From Symbiodinium microadriaticum (lineage: Eukaryota > Sar > Dinophyceae > Suessiales > Symbiodiniaceae), in contig LSRX01000328.1 of the NCBI GenBank assembly GCA_001939145.1, forward strand, positions 1 to 64,000: 64,000 bases of DNA. The letters are read 5' to 3'. Positions 47,294 through 59,200 of the stretch are shown here, piece by piece (the first letter of the stretch is position 1; every line of letters begins with the position of its first letter). The position numbers and the translations under genes are program-made. The notes under the pieces are model-generated. The model did not search any database. It worked only from the letters and a program-made list of their open reading frames with translations, and was not told the DNA's origin.

Positions 47294-50200
47294 CCTGACA
47301 GCCGGCTCAGCCGTGACCTTGAAGCAGGTGAGTCCCAAAGCTTCGGCCTCCAACCGCCTTCGCAGACAAATCTTCAGCCCGAAAGCCTACTTACAGGCGA
47401 GCAGAAGCTTTCAAAAAAGTCGCCTTTAGGGCCCAACTTAGTAACTTCTAGCCCTAAACTCTAAACCCTAACCCCTAAACCCTAAACCCTAAACCGAGTA
47501 AGCCCCAGAAGCCCTTAACCCAAAGCCGCTAAATCCAAGGTTCTACATGTACCGGGCCGTCTCCGACACCGTCTATCCGCCCATGCCTTCCGGTGGCAAG
47601 CAGGAAGTTTGAGGGTTTAGGGTTTAGGGTTTAGGGTTTAGGGTTTGAGGGTGTACCCCGGGTTACTATAAAGCTTCATTATCAGGCGGATTACGGCCAG
47701 GGGTACTATAAAGTTTCATTATGCGGGTTACTGTGACAATGAAGTTTCATTATAAGGGTTACTATGAAGTTTCATTATAAGGGCTACTATGAAGTTGCAT
47801 TATAAGGGTTACTATGAAGTTTCATTATAAGGGCTACTATGAAGTTGCATTATAAGGGCTACTATGAAGTTTCATTACAAGCGTTACGGCAAGGGTTTTG
47901 GGAGTTCAGGATGGTTTAGGGTTTTGAGGTGTGCATGGGTTAGGATTTAGTTGTTGCGTTTTCACCGTTTGTACAAGGGTTTAGGGTTTCGGGTTTAGGA
48001 ATTATAAGGTTTAGGGTTTAGGGTTTAAAAGGTTTAGGTTTTAGGGTAAGGCCAAGGAGTCATTAGCATGATTGCCTGTATTGCGGGTCCAAGCAGCCTG
48101 TGGGTGTATGGTTTAGGGTTTACGATCCATCTGGAGTAGTGAAGCCACACAGAAATAGCAGCAAGGGCTTACATGATGGCTGCACATAGTGAACACAGCA
48201 CTAGACACGAGCGTCCATACCAACCTCTCTTTATAGATATGATGTCTAGTTGTCTGACCTTTCACATGGATGCAGATAAGATCCGGCATTACTGCGTGCA
48301 CACTCTTTTCGAACTGAATATGCATGTTAAGTCACTAGCTTGCATGGGCAGACAGCCAGGCAGGGAGGGAGGCAGGCAGGCAGACCGACAGAGACAGACA
48401 GAGACAGAGACAGATCGACAGATAGAGACAGGCCGGCACACTGACAGAACGGAAAAAAGCAATTCCGTGCGTGCCTTTTATGCAGCCACCCATCCTTGCA
48501 TCCATCCGTACATGTAGACAGCAGGCATTATGCATGCAGACGGACAGGCAGACAGAAAAAGGCTTCTGTAGCTGTATGTGTAACAAATCTATACATTAGT
48601 GTATTTGCAGATATCGATTCACACAGCTCTGAGTAGGTATGCACGAACAGCTGTTCTGGCATTGGGCTCCAGTGTCCCGCGTCAAGGATTTCGGTTCAGG
48701 CTTCCGCGCCTTGCGGCTCCATAATCTGCAACAGCCCTTAAACCCTAAACCCAACGACCCTGGCCCTGACCTACCCAAGCCTCCGAGGCGCTTAGGCTTT
48801 TTTTTGAGGGCGGACACCAAAAAGGCCCTCAAAAAATAGTTCTATCCGCTACACAGGAACGTGAACACCGGGAACCTTGCCGGGGTCTTGTGGTACCTTC
48901 ACAACGAGGCGGCCGATCGGAGGGTTTGCTCAGGTCTTTTCGACCACAGGTGGCGGCTGCTGTTGCGCTTCTCGTGCGACCTCGATGATTTCAATGATGG
49001 TGGCGATTATGATGACGATGACGACGGGGGTGATGATGATGATGATGATGATGACGATGAGGATGATGATGATGATGATGATGCTGATGATGATGATGAT
49101 GATGATGCTGATGCCGTTGATGATCACGATGATACCAAGCTATCTTCGGCGTACAGTATGCCAGTGAGAAAGCATGTTTGAAGTTTAAAGCCCTGAAACC
49201 TAAAAGCCCTGGGAAACACCCGTATACTATCTAACTGCATTGCCGTTGTCTTGGAAGGTCGTTGAGCGAACTCCTAGAAAGTTCGGAATCACGTGCCTCG
49301 TCTGCCAAGCTTTTTTTTGTTGAACTTTTGTAGGCGTTCTCTGAGATTTCGACAACGGTTCTATATGTTATTGAGAGTTCTAGGGTTTAGGGCTTCAGGC
49401 AGGTAGCCCGGTTTGTAGCGCTTGGAGGGTTTACAGGGGGAGGATTTACAGGGCTCCCGTTGAGATTTTGCGTTTTGGGTTCGTTTCAGGGTTTACAGGG
49501 TTTAGGGTATAGGATTTAGGACTCAGTGCCTCCCGGGTTTACAAGAATTGCAGGATTCATGTACTAGAGGGGTCGGACTAATTATATAGTAACACTATCC
49601 CCCATCTCGTCCCTATGCAGCTATGCTACAATACACGCCCAAACCCCCAATCCCATTCCATTAGAATTTGGGGTTTTCATTTGAAGGTTTTTGGGTCTGC
49701 GGGTTCAGACGGTTAGTCTTGAAGTCGTAGAGGGCGGGTCTGAGGTTGTTAATAATTNCTAATTATATAGTAACACTATCCCCCATCTCGTCCCTATGCA
49801 GCTATGCTACAATACACGCCCAAACCCCCAATCCCATTCCATTGACTCAGACCACCATACTAAACCCTTAGAATTTGGGGTTTTCATTTGAAGGTTTTTG
49901 GGTCTGCGGGTTCAGACGGTTAGTCTTGAAGTCGTAGAGGGCGGGTCTGAGGTTGTTAATAATTAGGCGTAAGCTGGGAAAGAGGGGCTTGGGTTAGGGT
50001 TTAGGGTTTAATTCGGGTTTAGGGTTTGGGGGCTGGGTTTTGGGGTTTAGTTTAGGGGATTTAGGGCTCAGGTTTGCCAAGTTCCAGAAAATCACTGGAT
50101 TTTATGAAAGCTTCGGTGTGCTCTAATCTCCGCAACAACTTCCGTCGAACACGACTAGACCTACAGCCGACCTCCATCTCTTGAATGTGTATAGTAAAAC

Positions 50201-53200
50201 AGCACGGTTGCAGGACTCTTGTTAAGGAGCTGAGTTTCAGATACCATAATCGGGTGATCTATCGTAAATAACGTGGCTTCTGTATGATGATAGCGAGGCA
50301 TGATGCAAAGCCGCCGAAGCAAATCACGACATTCGAAGGCAGAGGAGCCCAACATCCTAAACCCTAAACCCTGAGCCCTAATTCTAAAGCGTAAAAGCCC
50401 GCCTCAACCCTAATCCTGGCGTCCTGGGTCGAAACACTAGCACTAGCCCGGAATCTTAGAGTTTAGGGTTTCAGGGTTTAGGTTTAGGATCTAATTAGAG
50501 TGTTACTCTTAGAGCTCCAGCCGTTAAGCTGAATCGCCACAGCGGAAGCCGCCGGAAGCTGCGAAAAGTTTTTTTTGACTCGCGAGTCCCTATCCCTTAG
50601 CATCAAAATAGCGGTTTAGGGTTTAGGGTTTAGGGTTTAGGTCCCAAAAGCCGTATATAATAGGGTCTTTGGGCCCAAAAGCCTTAAAATATGAGTCCTT
50701 CGATGCTAAGGGTATGAGTCCCAAGAAGGATCCGTAAGACCCGCGCAAGAGCCCTGAGAGAGCCACGGTTTAGGGTTTAGGGGTTTAGGGGTTTAGGGTT
50801 TAGGGTAGCCGGTGATCTGCTAGTCTCTGGCCCTAAACCCTAAACCCTAAACCCTAAAACCCTAGACTTTAAGCCTTAAAACCTAAGCCCCACACCCTAA
50901 ACCCTACACCCTGAAACCTGAGCCCTAGACCCTGAACCCTGAATACGGTATCCTTAATCAAGGGATGCTACTGCCAGCACCTCTGTTCTGAGCTCTTATT
51001 GAGCAGCTTGTTCTGAGCTACTAGAATGAGGAAACCATTCTACTTAGGGTTTCGGGTTTAGGATTTAGGGTTCGGTTTACTATAGATCCCTATTATGATC
51101 GCTTGAACTAAGTTCCTTAGCAAGAACCCTGCTATTTACTATAGAGCCCTACTCGATTCTGGCAGCTGAAGCCAAAGCTCCTCAGCAAGAAACCGAATAG
51201 AGTCCTCGGGAGTCGTCTTCCCTAAACCCCCAAACCTTAAACTTTAAACCCTAAAACCTAAATCCTAAACCTTAACCCCCCTAAACCCTAAACCCTAAAC
51301 CCTCAAAAACAACCCTAAACTCTCAACCCTAGTAGATCTATCTCTTGAAGCTGAGGAAGATTATCCGGCTGAAGGCGCGGCCAAGTTGGGAGGGCCTTTG
51401 GCCGAAAGCCCAAGAAGTCTTTTGGGAGGTTTGGGGTTTTGGGGTTTTAGGGTTTAGGGTTTTTAGGGCTTTAGGGTTTTCGGGTTTTTTAGGTTTGGGG
51501 CTTTGGATTTTGGGTTTAGGGTTTTGGGTGTAGAATTTGCGGGTTTAGGGTTTTGGGGTCTAGGGCCTGGGGTTTGGGAACAGGGTTTTAGGGTTTTGGG
51601 GCTGTAGGGTTCAGAATCCTTAACCTCAAATCCAGCATTGGAAGCCTGAAGCCCTGATTCAGAACCTCTGGAACCCCTCTAAACCCTAAACCCTAAACGC
51701 CAGGAGCTTCCTAAACGGAACCCCTGAGGCCCTTTCCAAACGGAACGAGAAAGCTCTAGCGATGGCAGGGGTTGCGGTTTCCACGTTTCAGGGCTGGACG
51801 TTTCGGGGGTTTCGGATCCTTGTCGTCATAGGGTCCCTAAACCCTAAACCCTAAACCAGATCCGTGTCCGGGTTCTAGGGTTTAGGGTTTAGAATTTAGG
51901 GTTTAGGGGTTTAGGGTTGAGGGTTGAGGGTTTAGGGTTTAGGGTTGAGGGTTGAGGGTTTGGTCTTTCAAGGAGCAGTTTGGAAGTAGCTGAACTTGCG
52001 CACCTGACGAGTCTTCTTTCTGGGCTGATATCGGTGTCTTGAGGAGAGTAGGTTCGGTTCTTACCAAATATGAAATTATGCCTGAGAGTGGGGCTGGGGT
52101 TTCGGGGTTTTCTAGCATGCAGGTTTCCAGCATTCAACACTCAGGCCTAAGTTTTATAAGCCACTACGAACTTAAGAAATCGAAAGCTAAGCCCGACGAC
52201 CAAGGGCTGTTCGGGTTCAGAGTGTTGGGTTTAGGCTTTAGGGTTTAGGGTTCAGGGTTTAGGGGTTCGGGTTTAGGGTTTAGGGCGTTCTGAAGTCTTG
52301 TTGCCAGGTGCAGACACGTGCAACGCAGCCTCTCTGGGAGAAGGGCATGAACTTCGGTGTGCGCTCTCTGGCATCCACCACCTAGCTCGATTTAATGTTT
52401 AGGGCTCAGTCCCTAAACACTAAACCCAAAAAGCTAAGCCCTATACCCTAAACTCAAAACCCTAAACCTTTAACCCTAAACCCTAAACTCAAAACCCTAA
52501 AACCTAAACCCAAAACCCTAAACCTTAGGGTCTCAGTCTTTAGGGTTAGACGTTCGGGTATCCCGTTTTGGTTTTCGGATTCAGGGCTGCTGCTTGGGGT
52601 ATCTTTTCTTGCATGCCTCTGGGCTCCAGAGATAGTTCAGACGCCTTTCGCGTTTCATGAGCAGATCCTGTCCTAAGCTTTCCTAAACCCTAAACTCTAA
52701 ACCCAAAGCCCTAAACCCAAAAGCCCTAAATCCTAAACCATAGACCCTGTCCTAGACCCTATATAAACCCTAAACCCTAAGCCCTAATCTTCTTCAAAGT
52801 CCACAACCCAGGTTTCCATTCGTCCGTGTAGGGGCTTCCCAGAATTTTCTACGGGGGCTGTCAGGGATCCTCGGCGCTCCTAGCAGTCTTAGGGCTCTTG
52901 GGGTTTAGGGCTTGGGGTCTCGTTTGCGGCAATTTCGCGACCACCTGGGAATCTGGGCCAAAATCGCAGCTTCGTAGTTGAGATCGCTGCCGTGGACAGC
53001 TACGCCAGCGAGGCCAGGGGAGGATGTCGATTGCAAGCCCTTCTGCTTCGATTTGAGCAGGCAATGCATGTCGGGACGATGTCGAGAATGGTATCTCATG
53101 CCCTAAACCTCGCGGTATAGGGTTTAGGATTCAGGGTCTAAACCCTGATTCCTCCAATTGTTGCCTTGGGGATGCTTCTGCAAAGCAACACACCTGGGCC

Positions 53201-56200
53201 CGGCCGGAGCCCAAATGCAAGACCTTAGGGCCTATGCCCGAATGTTCGACTTGAGAACCTCAAGAATCTAAGCTGCAGCCTCAAAGACCCCCCTGTCCGC
53301 TGGAAGCCCTAAACCCTATTATAAACCCTAACTCTTAAACCCCTAAGTTCCCCGAAACCTTCACCCCTAAGCTCCCCTGAACCTTAACCCCTAAGCCCTC
53401 AACCCTGAAGCCCTGAGGCTGAAGTCCTACATGCCCCGCGAATCTAGGGGCCTTAATCACTGGAATAGGGTTTTCGGGTATACTATACTCTAATCACAAT
53501 CAGGAGCCCCCAAGAATCATGAGGCAGTTATTTCGACCCTAAGTCCCAAACCCTGAACCCTAAACCCTAAACCCTAAACCCTAAACCCTAGACCCTAGAC
53601 CCTAGACCCTAGACCCTAGACCCTAAAACCCTAGACCCTAAACCCTAAACCCTAGACCCTAGACCCTNAAACCCTAAACCCTAAACCCTAGACCCTAGAC
53701 CCTAGACCCTAGACCCTAGACCCTAAAACCCTAGACCCTAAACCCTAAACCCTAGACCCTAGACCCTAGACCCTAAGCCCTAGACCCTAAACCCTAGACC
53801 CTAAACCCTAAACCCTAGACCCTAGACCCTAGACCCTAAACCCTAAACCCTAGACCCTAGACCCTAAACCCTAAACCCTAGACCCTAGACCCTAGACCCT
53901 AAGCCCTAGACCCTAAACCCTCAACCCTAGACCCTAGACCCTAAACCCTACATCCCCAACCACTCTTTGCAGATGCCCCCATACACAGTGAAGTTGGAGG
54001 GGCCCCCTCTAAAGACCCGGAGCATCCCAAAGGCCAGCATGCTCCGAGGGCCCAAGCATCACTAGGGCTTGGGGTTTGGGGTTTAGGGTTTGGGGTTTAG
54101 GCTTTCGGAGTTTTGGGGTTTAGGGTTTCGGGGTTTTGGGGTTTTGGGGTTTGGGGTTTAGGGTCTAGGGTTTAGGAAACCCAAAAGCCTAAACAGTGCC
54201 AAGCACTCCTCGAACCCCTAAACAACCCGACCTCAATCCTACTAACACCTCATCCCTGCCATACCCTAAATCCTACTAGACAAGACCCTAAGCCCCCAAA
54301 CGCTACGTACATCCGAAACCCTACTAAAGCCTAAACCCTGCATTAAGAACAAATCCCTAAAGCCCAAACCAGTCTAAAATCTAAGCCCTTAAACCCCTAA
54401 ACCCTACTGAACCCTAAACCCTAAACCCAAAAAACTTCTAAAACCGGAAGCCCTTAAATCTTACTAAACCCCTACTAAGCCGTACATCCTAAACCTTGCT
54501 AAACCCCTACTAAACCCTTAACCCCTAGTCCCTAACCAGCCTTACCCATCGGCTCCATGGGAGTTCCTGTTTGTGGTTTATATTTAGGATCCTATAAGGT
54601 ANAAAGGAACTACTATGGAGCCTATGGGTACATCCTACAAGGTAATCCCTAAACCCTTAGGCCCTAAACCCTAAACCCCTAATCCCTAACCCCCCCCTAA
54701 ACCCTAATCCCCTAATCCCTAAACCCTAAACTATATAAACCCTAATCCCTAAATCCCCTAAACCCTACACCCCTAGTCCCCAAACAGCCCTTACATCCTC
54801 CAAGGCTTCGCCTTCGACGCCGGCCAAGCCACGGGGCCCTTCGAATGCGGCCGCGACGAGTACGGCCCGAAGCTCTGCCAAGGCAAGGCTTTAAAACGGG
54901 ATCTATAAGGGTTCCTTGAAAGGGATCTATATGGGTTCCTATAAAGGGATCTATAGGGGTTCCTTTAAAGTGACCTATAAGGGTTTAGGGTTTAGAGGTG
55001 TAGTGGTTTAGGGGTTAGGGGTTGGGGTTTAGGGTTTAGGGTTTTAGGGTTTAGGGGTTCGGGTTTAGGGTTTAGGGTTTAGGGTTTAGGGGTTCGGGTT
55101 TGGGGGTTAGGGTTTAGGGGTTCGGGTTTGGGGGTTAGGGTTTACGGGTTCGGGTTTAGGGAGTATGAGTAGGGTGTGGGGGTTTAGGGTTTCGGGTTTA
55201 GGGTTCAGGGGTATGGGTCTAGGATTTAGGGTTTAGGGTTTAGGGGTGCCGAAGCTTTCGGTTGGGTCTCTGATGGTGTTGGCCAGACAGTGTCTGGCAA
55301 CACTGCCGCCATCCGTGGCGGCTCAGGTGGCAAATGGAATCACATCCATTGCCGCCGACGGCCAGAAGGGCAAAGGCACCAAAGGGCGTGGGGGTAACCC
55401 CACACCCGGTGCCGAAACGGCCCGGGCCGTGGACATCGCCCTCCGTGAGACGGAGGCTGGTCGGAATTGGGCCGCATTCAATGCGGAGAATACCGGCCTG
55501 TTGTCAGCCGAACAAAGGCTGACTCAGGGCACCCTTCGAGCGGCAAGTGATGCCGAGCGGGTGCGCCTGAATCAGGCCGCCGCTGCCGGTGAGCTCAACA
55601 TTCAACGCTAACCGCATAGCGCGGTGAGCCTTTTTGTCTGCATGACCGACGCTCCGGACTTCCGAGTGAGTGAGTGAGTTTAGGGGTTAGGAGCTAGGAG
55701 CTAGGGTGTACGATTTAGGGGTTTAGGGGTCGGGGGTTTGGGGGCTTTGTAGGGTTTGACGGTTGCGGGGTTTAGGGGTTAGGGTTTGAGGGTTGTGGGT
55801 TTAGCTACGGCTAATTCGTGTTTAGGGTTTTTGGGTTTAGACGATTAGGGTTTCGCGTTTAAGGGGATTAGGGATTGGTACCCAAAATCCTACCCCGTTG
55901 CAAATCACCGGGCGCCAAACAAACTCCCCGTTATAAAACGACTTGCAGGAGCCTTGTACAAGGGTTTAGTTTAGGGTTTAGGGTTTTGGTTTTTTAATGC
56001 AACGAGACGGTACTAGGGCAGTGTCTCGTGCGCGCAACACGGATAGTACTTGCAAGGTATGGAGAATGCGGACCCCTGATTACCAAACCCCCTCTCCGTT
56101 GATAAGGATTATAATGGGGGTCCTGAGATTACGGCTCTACGCACCCCTAAACACCTAAATCCCTAAACCCTAAACCGCAAAAACCCCTAAACGCCTAAAC

Positions 56201-59200
56201 CCCAAAACCCCCAAACCCCAAACCCCTAAACCACTAAACCCTAACCCCTTAACCCAAAACTAAGCACTTAAACACCTAAACCCCCAAACCCCTAAACCCC
56301 TAAACCGCTAAACCCTAACCCCCTAAACCCCTAAACCGCCAAACCCTAAAACCTAAACCCTTAAACCCCTAAACTAAGCCCCAAATCCCTAAACCCTAAA
56401 CCCCTAATCCCCTAGACCCCTAAACCCCCAAACCCTTAAACCCTAAACCCCTAAACACCTAAACCCCTAAACCCCTGAACCCCACGAACCTCTAAACCCT
56501 AAACCCCTAAACCGTAAACCCCTAAACCCCTAAACCCCAAAACCCCCAACTCTAAACCCTGAACCCCGAACCCCTCTACATAGCCACAGACATCAGGCGC
56601 CTTCAACAGCAGCTTCGACGTTGGCATGCACAACGGCAGTGTGACCCAAGCCTTCGAGTGGGACACCTACGGCTACTTCGTGGGCTGCAACGTCTTAGGA
56701 CCGCCTCGGTACGACTGCTAAGGGTTTAGGGTTTAGGGTTTGGGGTTTAAGGTTTTGGGGCCTTTGGGTTTAGGGTTTAGGGTGTGAGCCTGTCTTGCGA
56801 CCCGTTTACATTCTAGAGCTGTCATATTTTTTTGTAGCATCTTACAGCACACAACCACCGCACCCCCACAAAATACCATACACATCCTAGTAGACCTAAG
56901 TCCTAAACCCTACTTCTGCTGACTTCGCGCTGGGGAGCGCTTTGTATTTTGCTATGCTTCTTTACTAGGTAGTTCTAGCAGTGTGAGATTGTTTCGAGTC
57001 TGGTTATCAGGCTTTTGAAGGAGAGCCTTAATGATGATAGTTATGATGCTGGTGATGGTGCTGCCGCTGATGATGATGACGACGATGATGGTGATGATGA
57101 TATGGTAACAGCGAAACCGTGACTTCTAGTTTCCGCCTAGTGATCTGGAGCAGATGTGCCTGGGGTTTGAGGCATGGGGGCGGAGCCTACATCCCAAACT
57201 CCAAAACCCGAAATCTTAGGAGGTTGCGGCCAGTCTGATCCCGAAGTATCATGAAAGGTACCGGAACAGGGTCTACTTGGAGAAACGCAAGGCTTTGTAG
57301 GGTTGGGTTTTGTGGGCTCTTGTTTGGGGGGTTTCAGCATGTCGAAACTTAGGACGACCCCAAAACTTCGCAGGACATTTCCCCTTTCCGAACTACAAGA
57401 TCTACTACCCCAATGCGGTTTGGTACAGCCTTCCCGGGCCCTGTCCCTCCAGAAACTACACGCAGCAGCTCGGCGAACGACTCAGGGTCTTGGTTGGACC
57501 CTGGGCTTGCCCTAGACTCTAGACCCTAAACCCCTAAACCCCTAAATCCTAAACGCTAAACCCGAAACCCTAAACACGAAGCCCTAAACCCTAAACCCGA
57601 AACCCTAAACCGTCGGCGTTTATCAGGGTCCGTGGCTTTCGGGCAAGATTTCCGAGTCTTGTAGGGCTGCTAGGGCGAGTTTTAGGGGTTCAGCAGTCTT
57701 ACGATACAGGGTTTAGGGTTTAGGGGTTTAGGGTTCAGGGGTTTAAGGTTTAGGGCTTAGGGTTTAGGGTTTGGGGTCTAGGGCCTATTTAGGGTTTAGG
57801 GTTTTAAGCCCCAGGGCCCTAACCCCCAAACCCTGAACCCCCCTAGCCCCGAAACGTCTCCCTTTGTCCCCGGCTGCCGCGCCGGAGTCCAGGTGGGACG
57901 ACAAGTGTCGCGAGAGACAGCCCGGTGGCTATTGTGGCCTGGCAGAAGTTGAGGGTTTGAGGGTTTAGGGTCTACAGGGTTTAGGGTTTAGGGTTTAGGG
58001 CCTAAGAGTTTAGGGTTGAGGGTTTGGGGTTTAGGGCCGGAGGGTTTAGGGTTTAGGGGTTGAGGGTTTAGCGTTTACGGCCTTTTAGGGTTTAGGGTTT
58101 AGGGTTTAGGGTTTGGGGGTTTGGGGGATCCAGGGGTTGGGGGATCCAGGGGCTTGGGGCCATTTGTGTCCTAAACCCTAAACCCTAAACCCTGAACTGT
58201 GGGAGGGTCTTGAGAGTTTGGCCTTATTGAGTTGTAAGGCAAGTTTCTAGGTTAGTTCTGGGGATCGCGGCTGGGTGCTGTCCGGTTCCGGAGTTTCGGG
58301 AGACTATTCTCATAGACTTGTCTAACCAATTCTCCATAGCCCCAACAGCAGAAGGCTTCCGTAAAATACTGCAGTACAGCGTACCCGCAAAGATCGTATC
58401 TGAGGATCTTTGGTCTAGGTCTTGGTGGCTTGGAGTTTCCTGGGTTCGGGCTCAGCGATTCTGAATACCAGCGATTGACTGCTTGACACACTATCTGTTG
58501 AAATGGCCATGCAAGAAGTGCTCTCATTGCTGTTCTTCTGCAGGCCCCTGGGAGAACCGCGCAGTACTCGTTGCTGACACAACCTCGAGATCCAAGAAAG
58601 CTTGAGCCAGATCTGCAGGTCGAAGCGATGCACACCCGCACCCTTCAACCCTAAACCCCAAACTTGGCCCTGAACCTCTGAGCCAAAATCTAACTCCTAG
58701 TGCTGGCTGCCAGTCCCAGAGACCTACCGTACTACAGAAGCTTCAGTAATTGCGAGCAGTGTAGTTCTTGGGGTTCCTTCTTTTTAAAGCAAGTATAGTA
58801 TAATGGTCCCCTAAAGCCAGCAAGCCCTATTCCAATTCCAAAAGCGGCACAAGTACGGTTTAAACCCTAAACCCTAAGCCCTAAACCCTACATTAGGGCC
58901 TGAACCCTACACCCTAAACCCGAAGCCTTAAGCCCTAGGGCCTAAACCCCAAAAGTCTCAATTCCAGACCCTGAGCCACCGGCTTTGACAAGTAATGCTC
59001 ATGGGCGTGGTGTCGATTTACAAAGCGGTTTTGGGCTTTCTGATAGCAACCTCCAGGTCGGGTATGATTAGTAATTCAGGGTATTTAGGGTTTAGTAATC
59101 ATATACCTAAACCCTGAACCCTTAACCCTAAACCCCAAACCCTAAACCCCAAGCTAAACTCCCTAAACTCTAAACTCTAAACCCTAAACTCTAAACTCTA

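Noticed and set aside
48985-49130. An acidic Asp-rich protein
   Set aside because: It is a (GAT)n tract; the reading is a repeat artefact, although a short acidic exon extension cannot be excluded.
58252-58641. A minus-strand gene with CGYAVLQYFTEAFCCWGYGE
   Set aside because: Protein-like, but the plus strand has a better acceptor and reading over the same DNA; unresolved, so not called.
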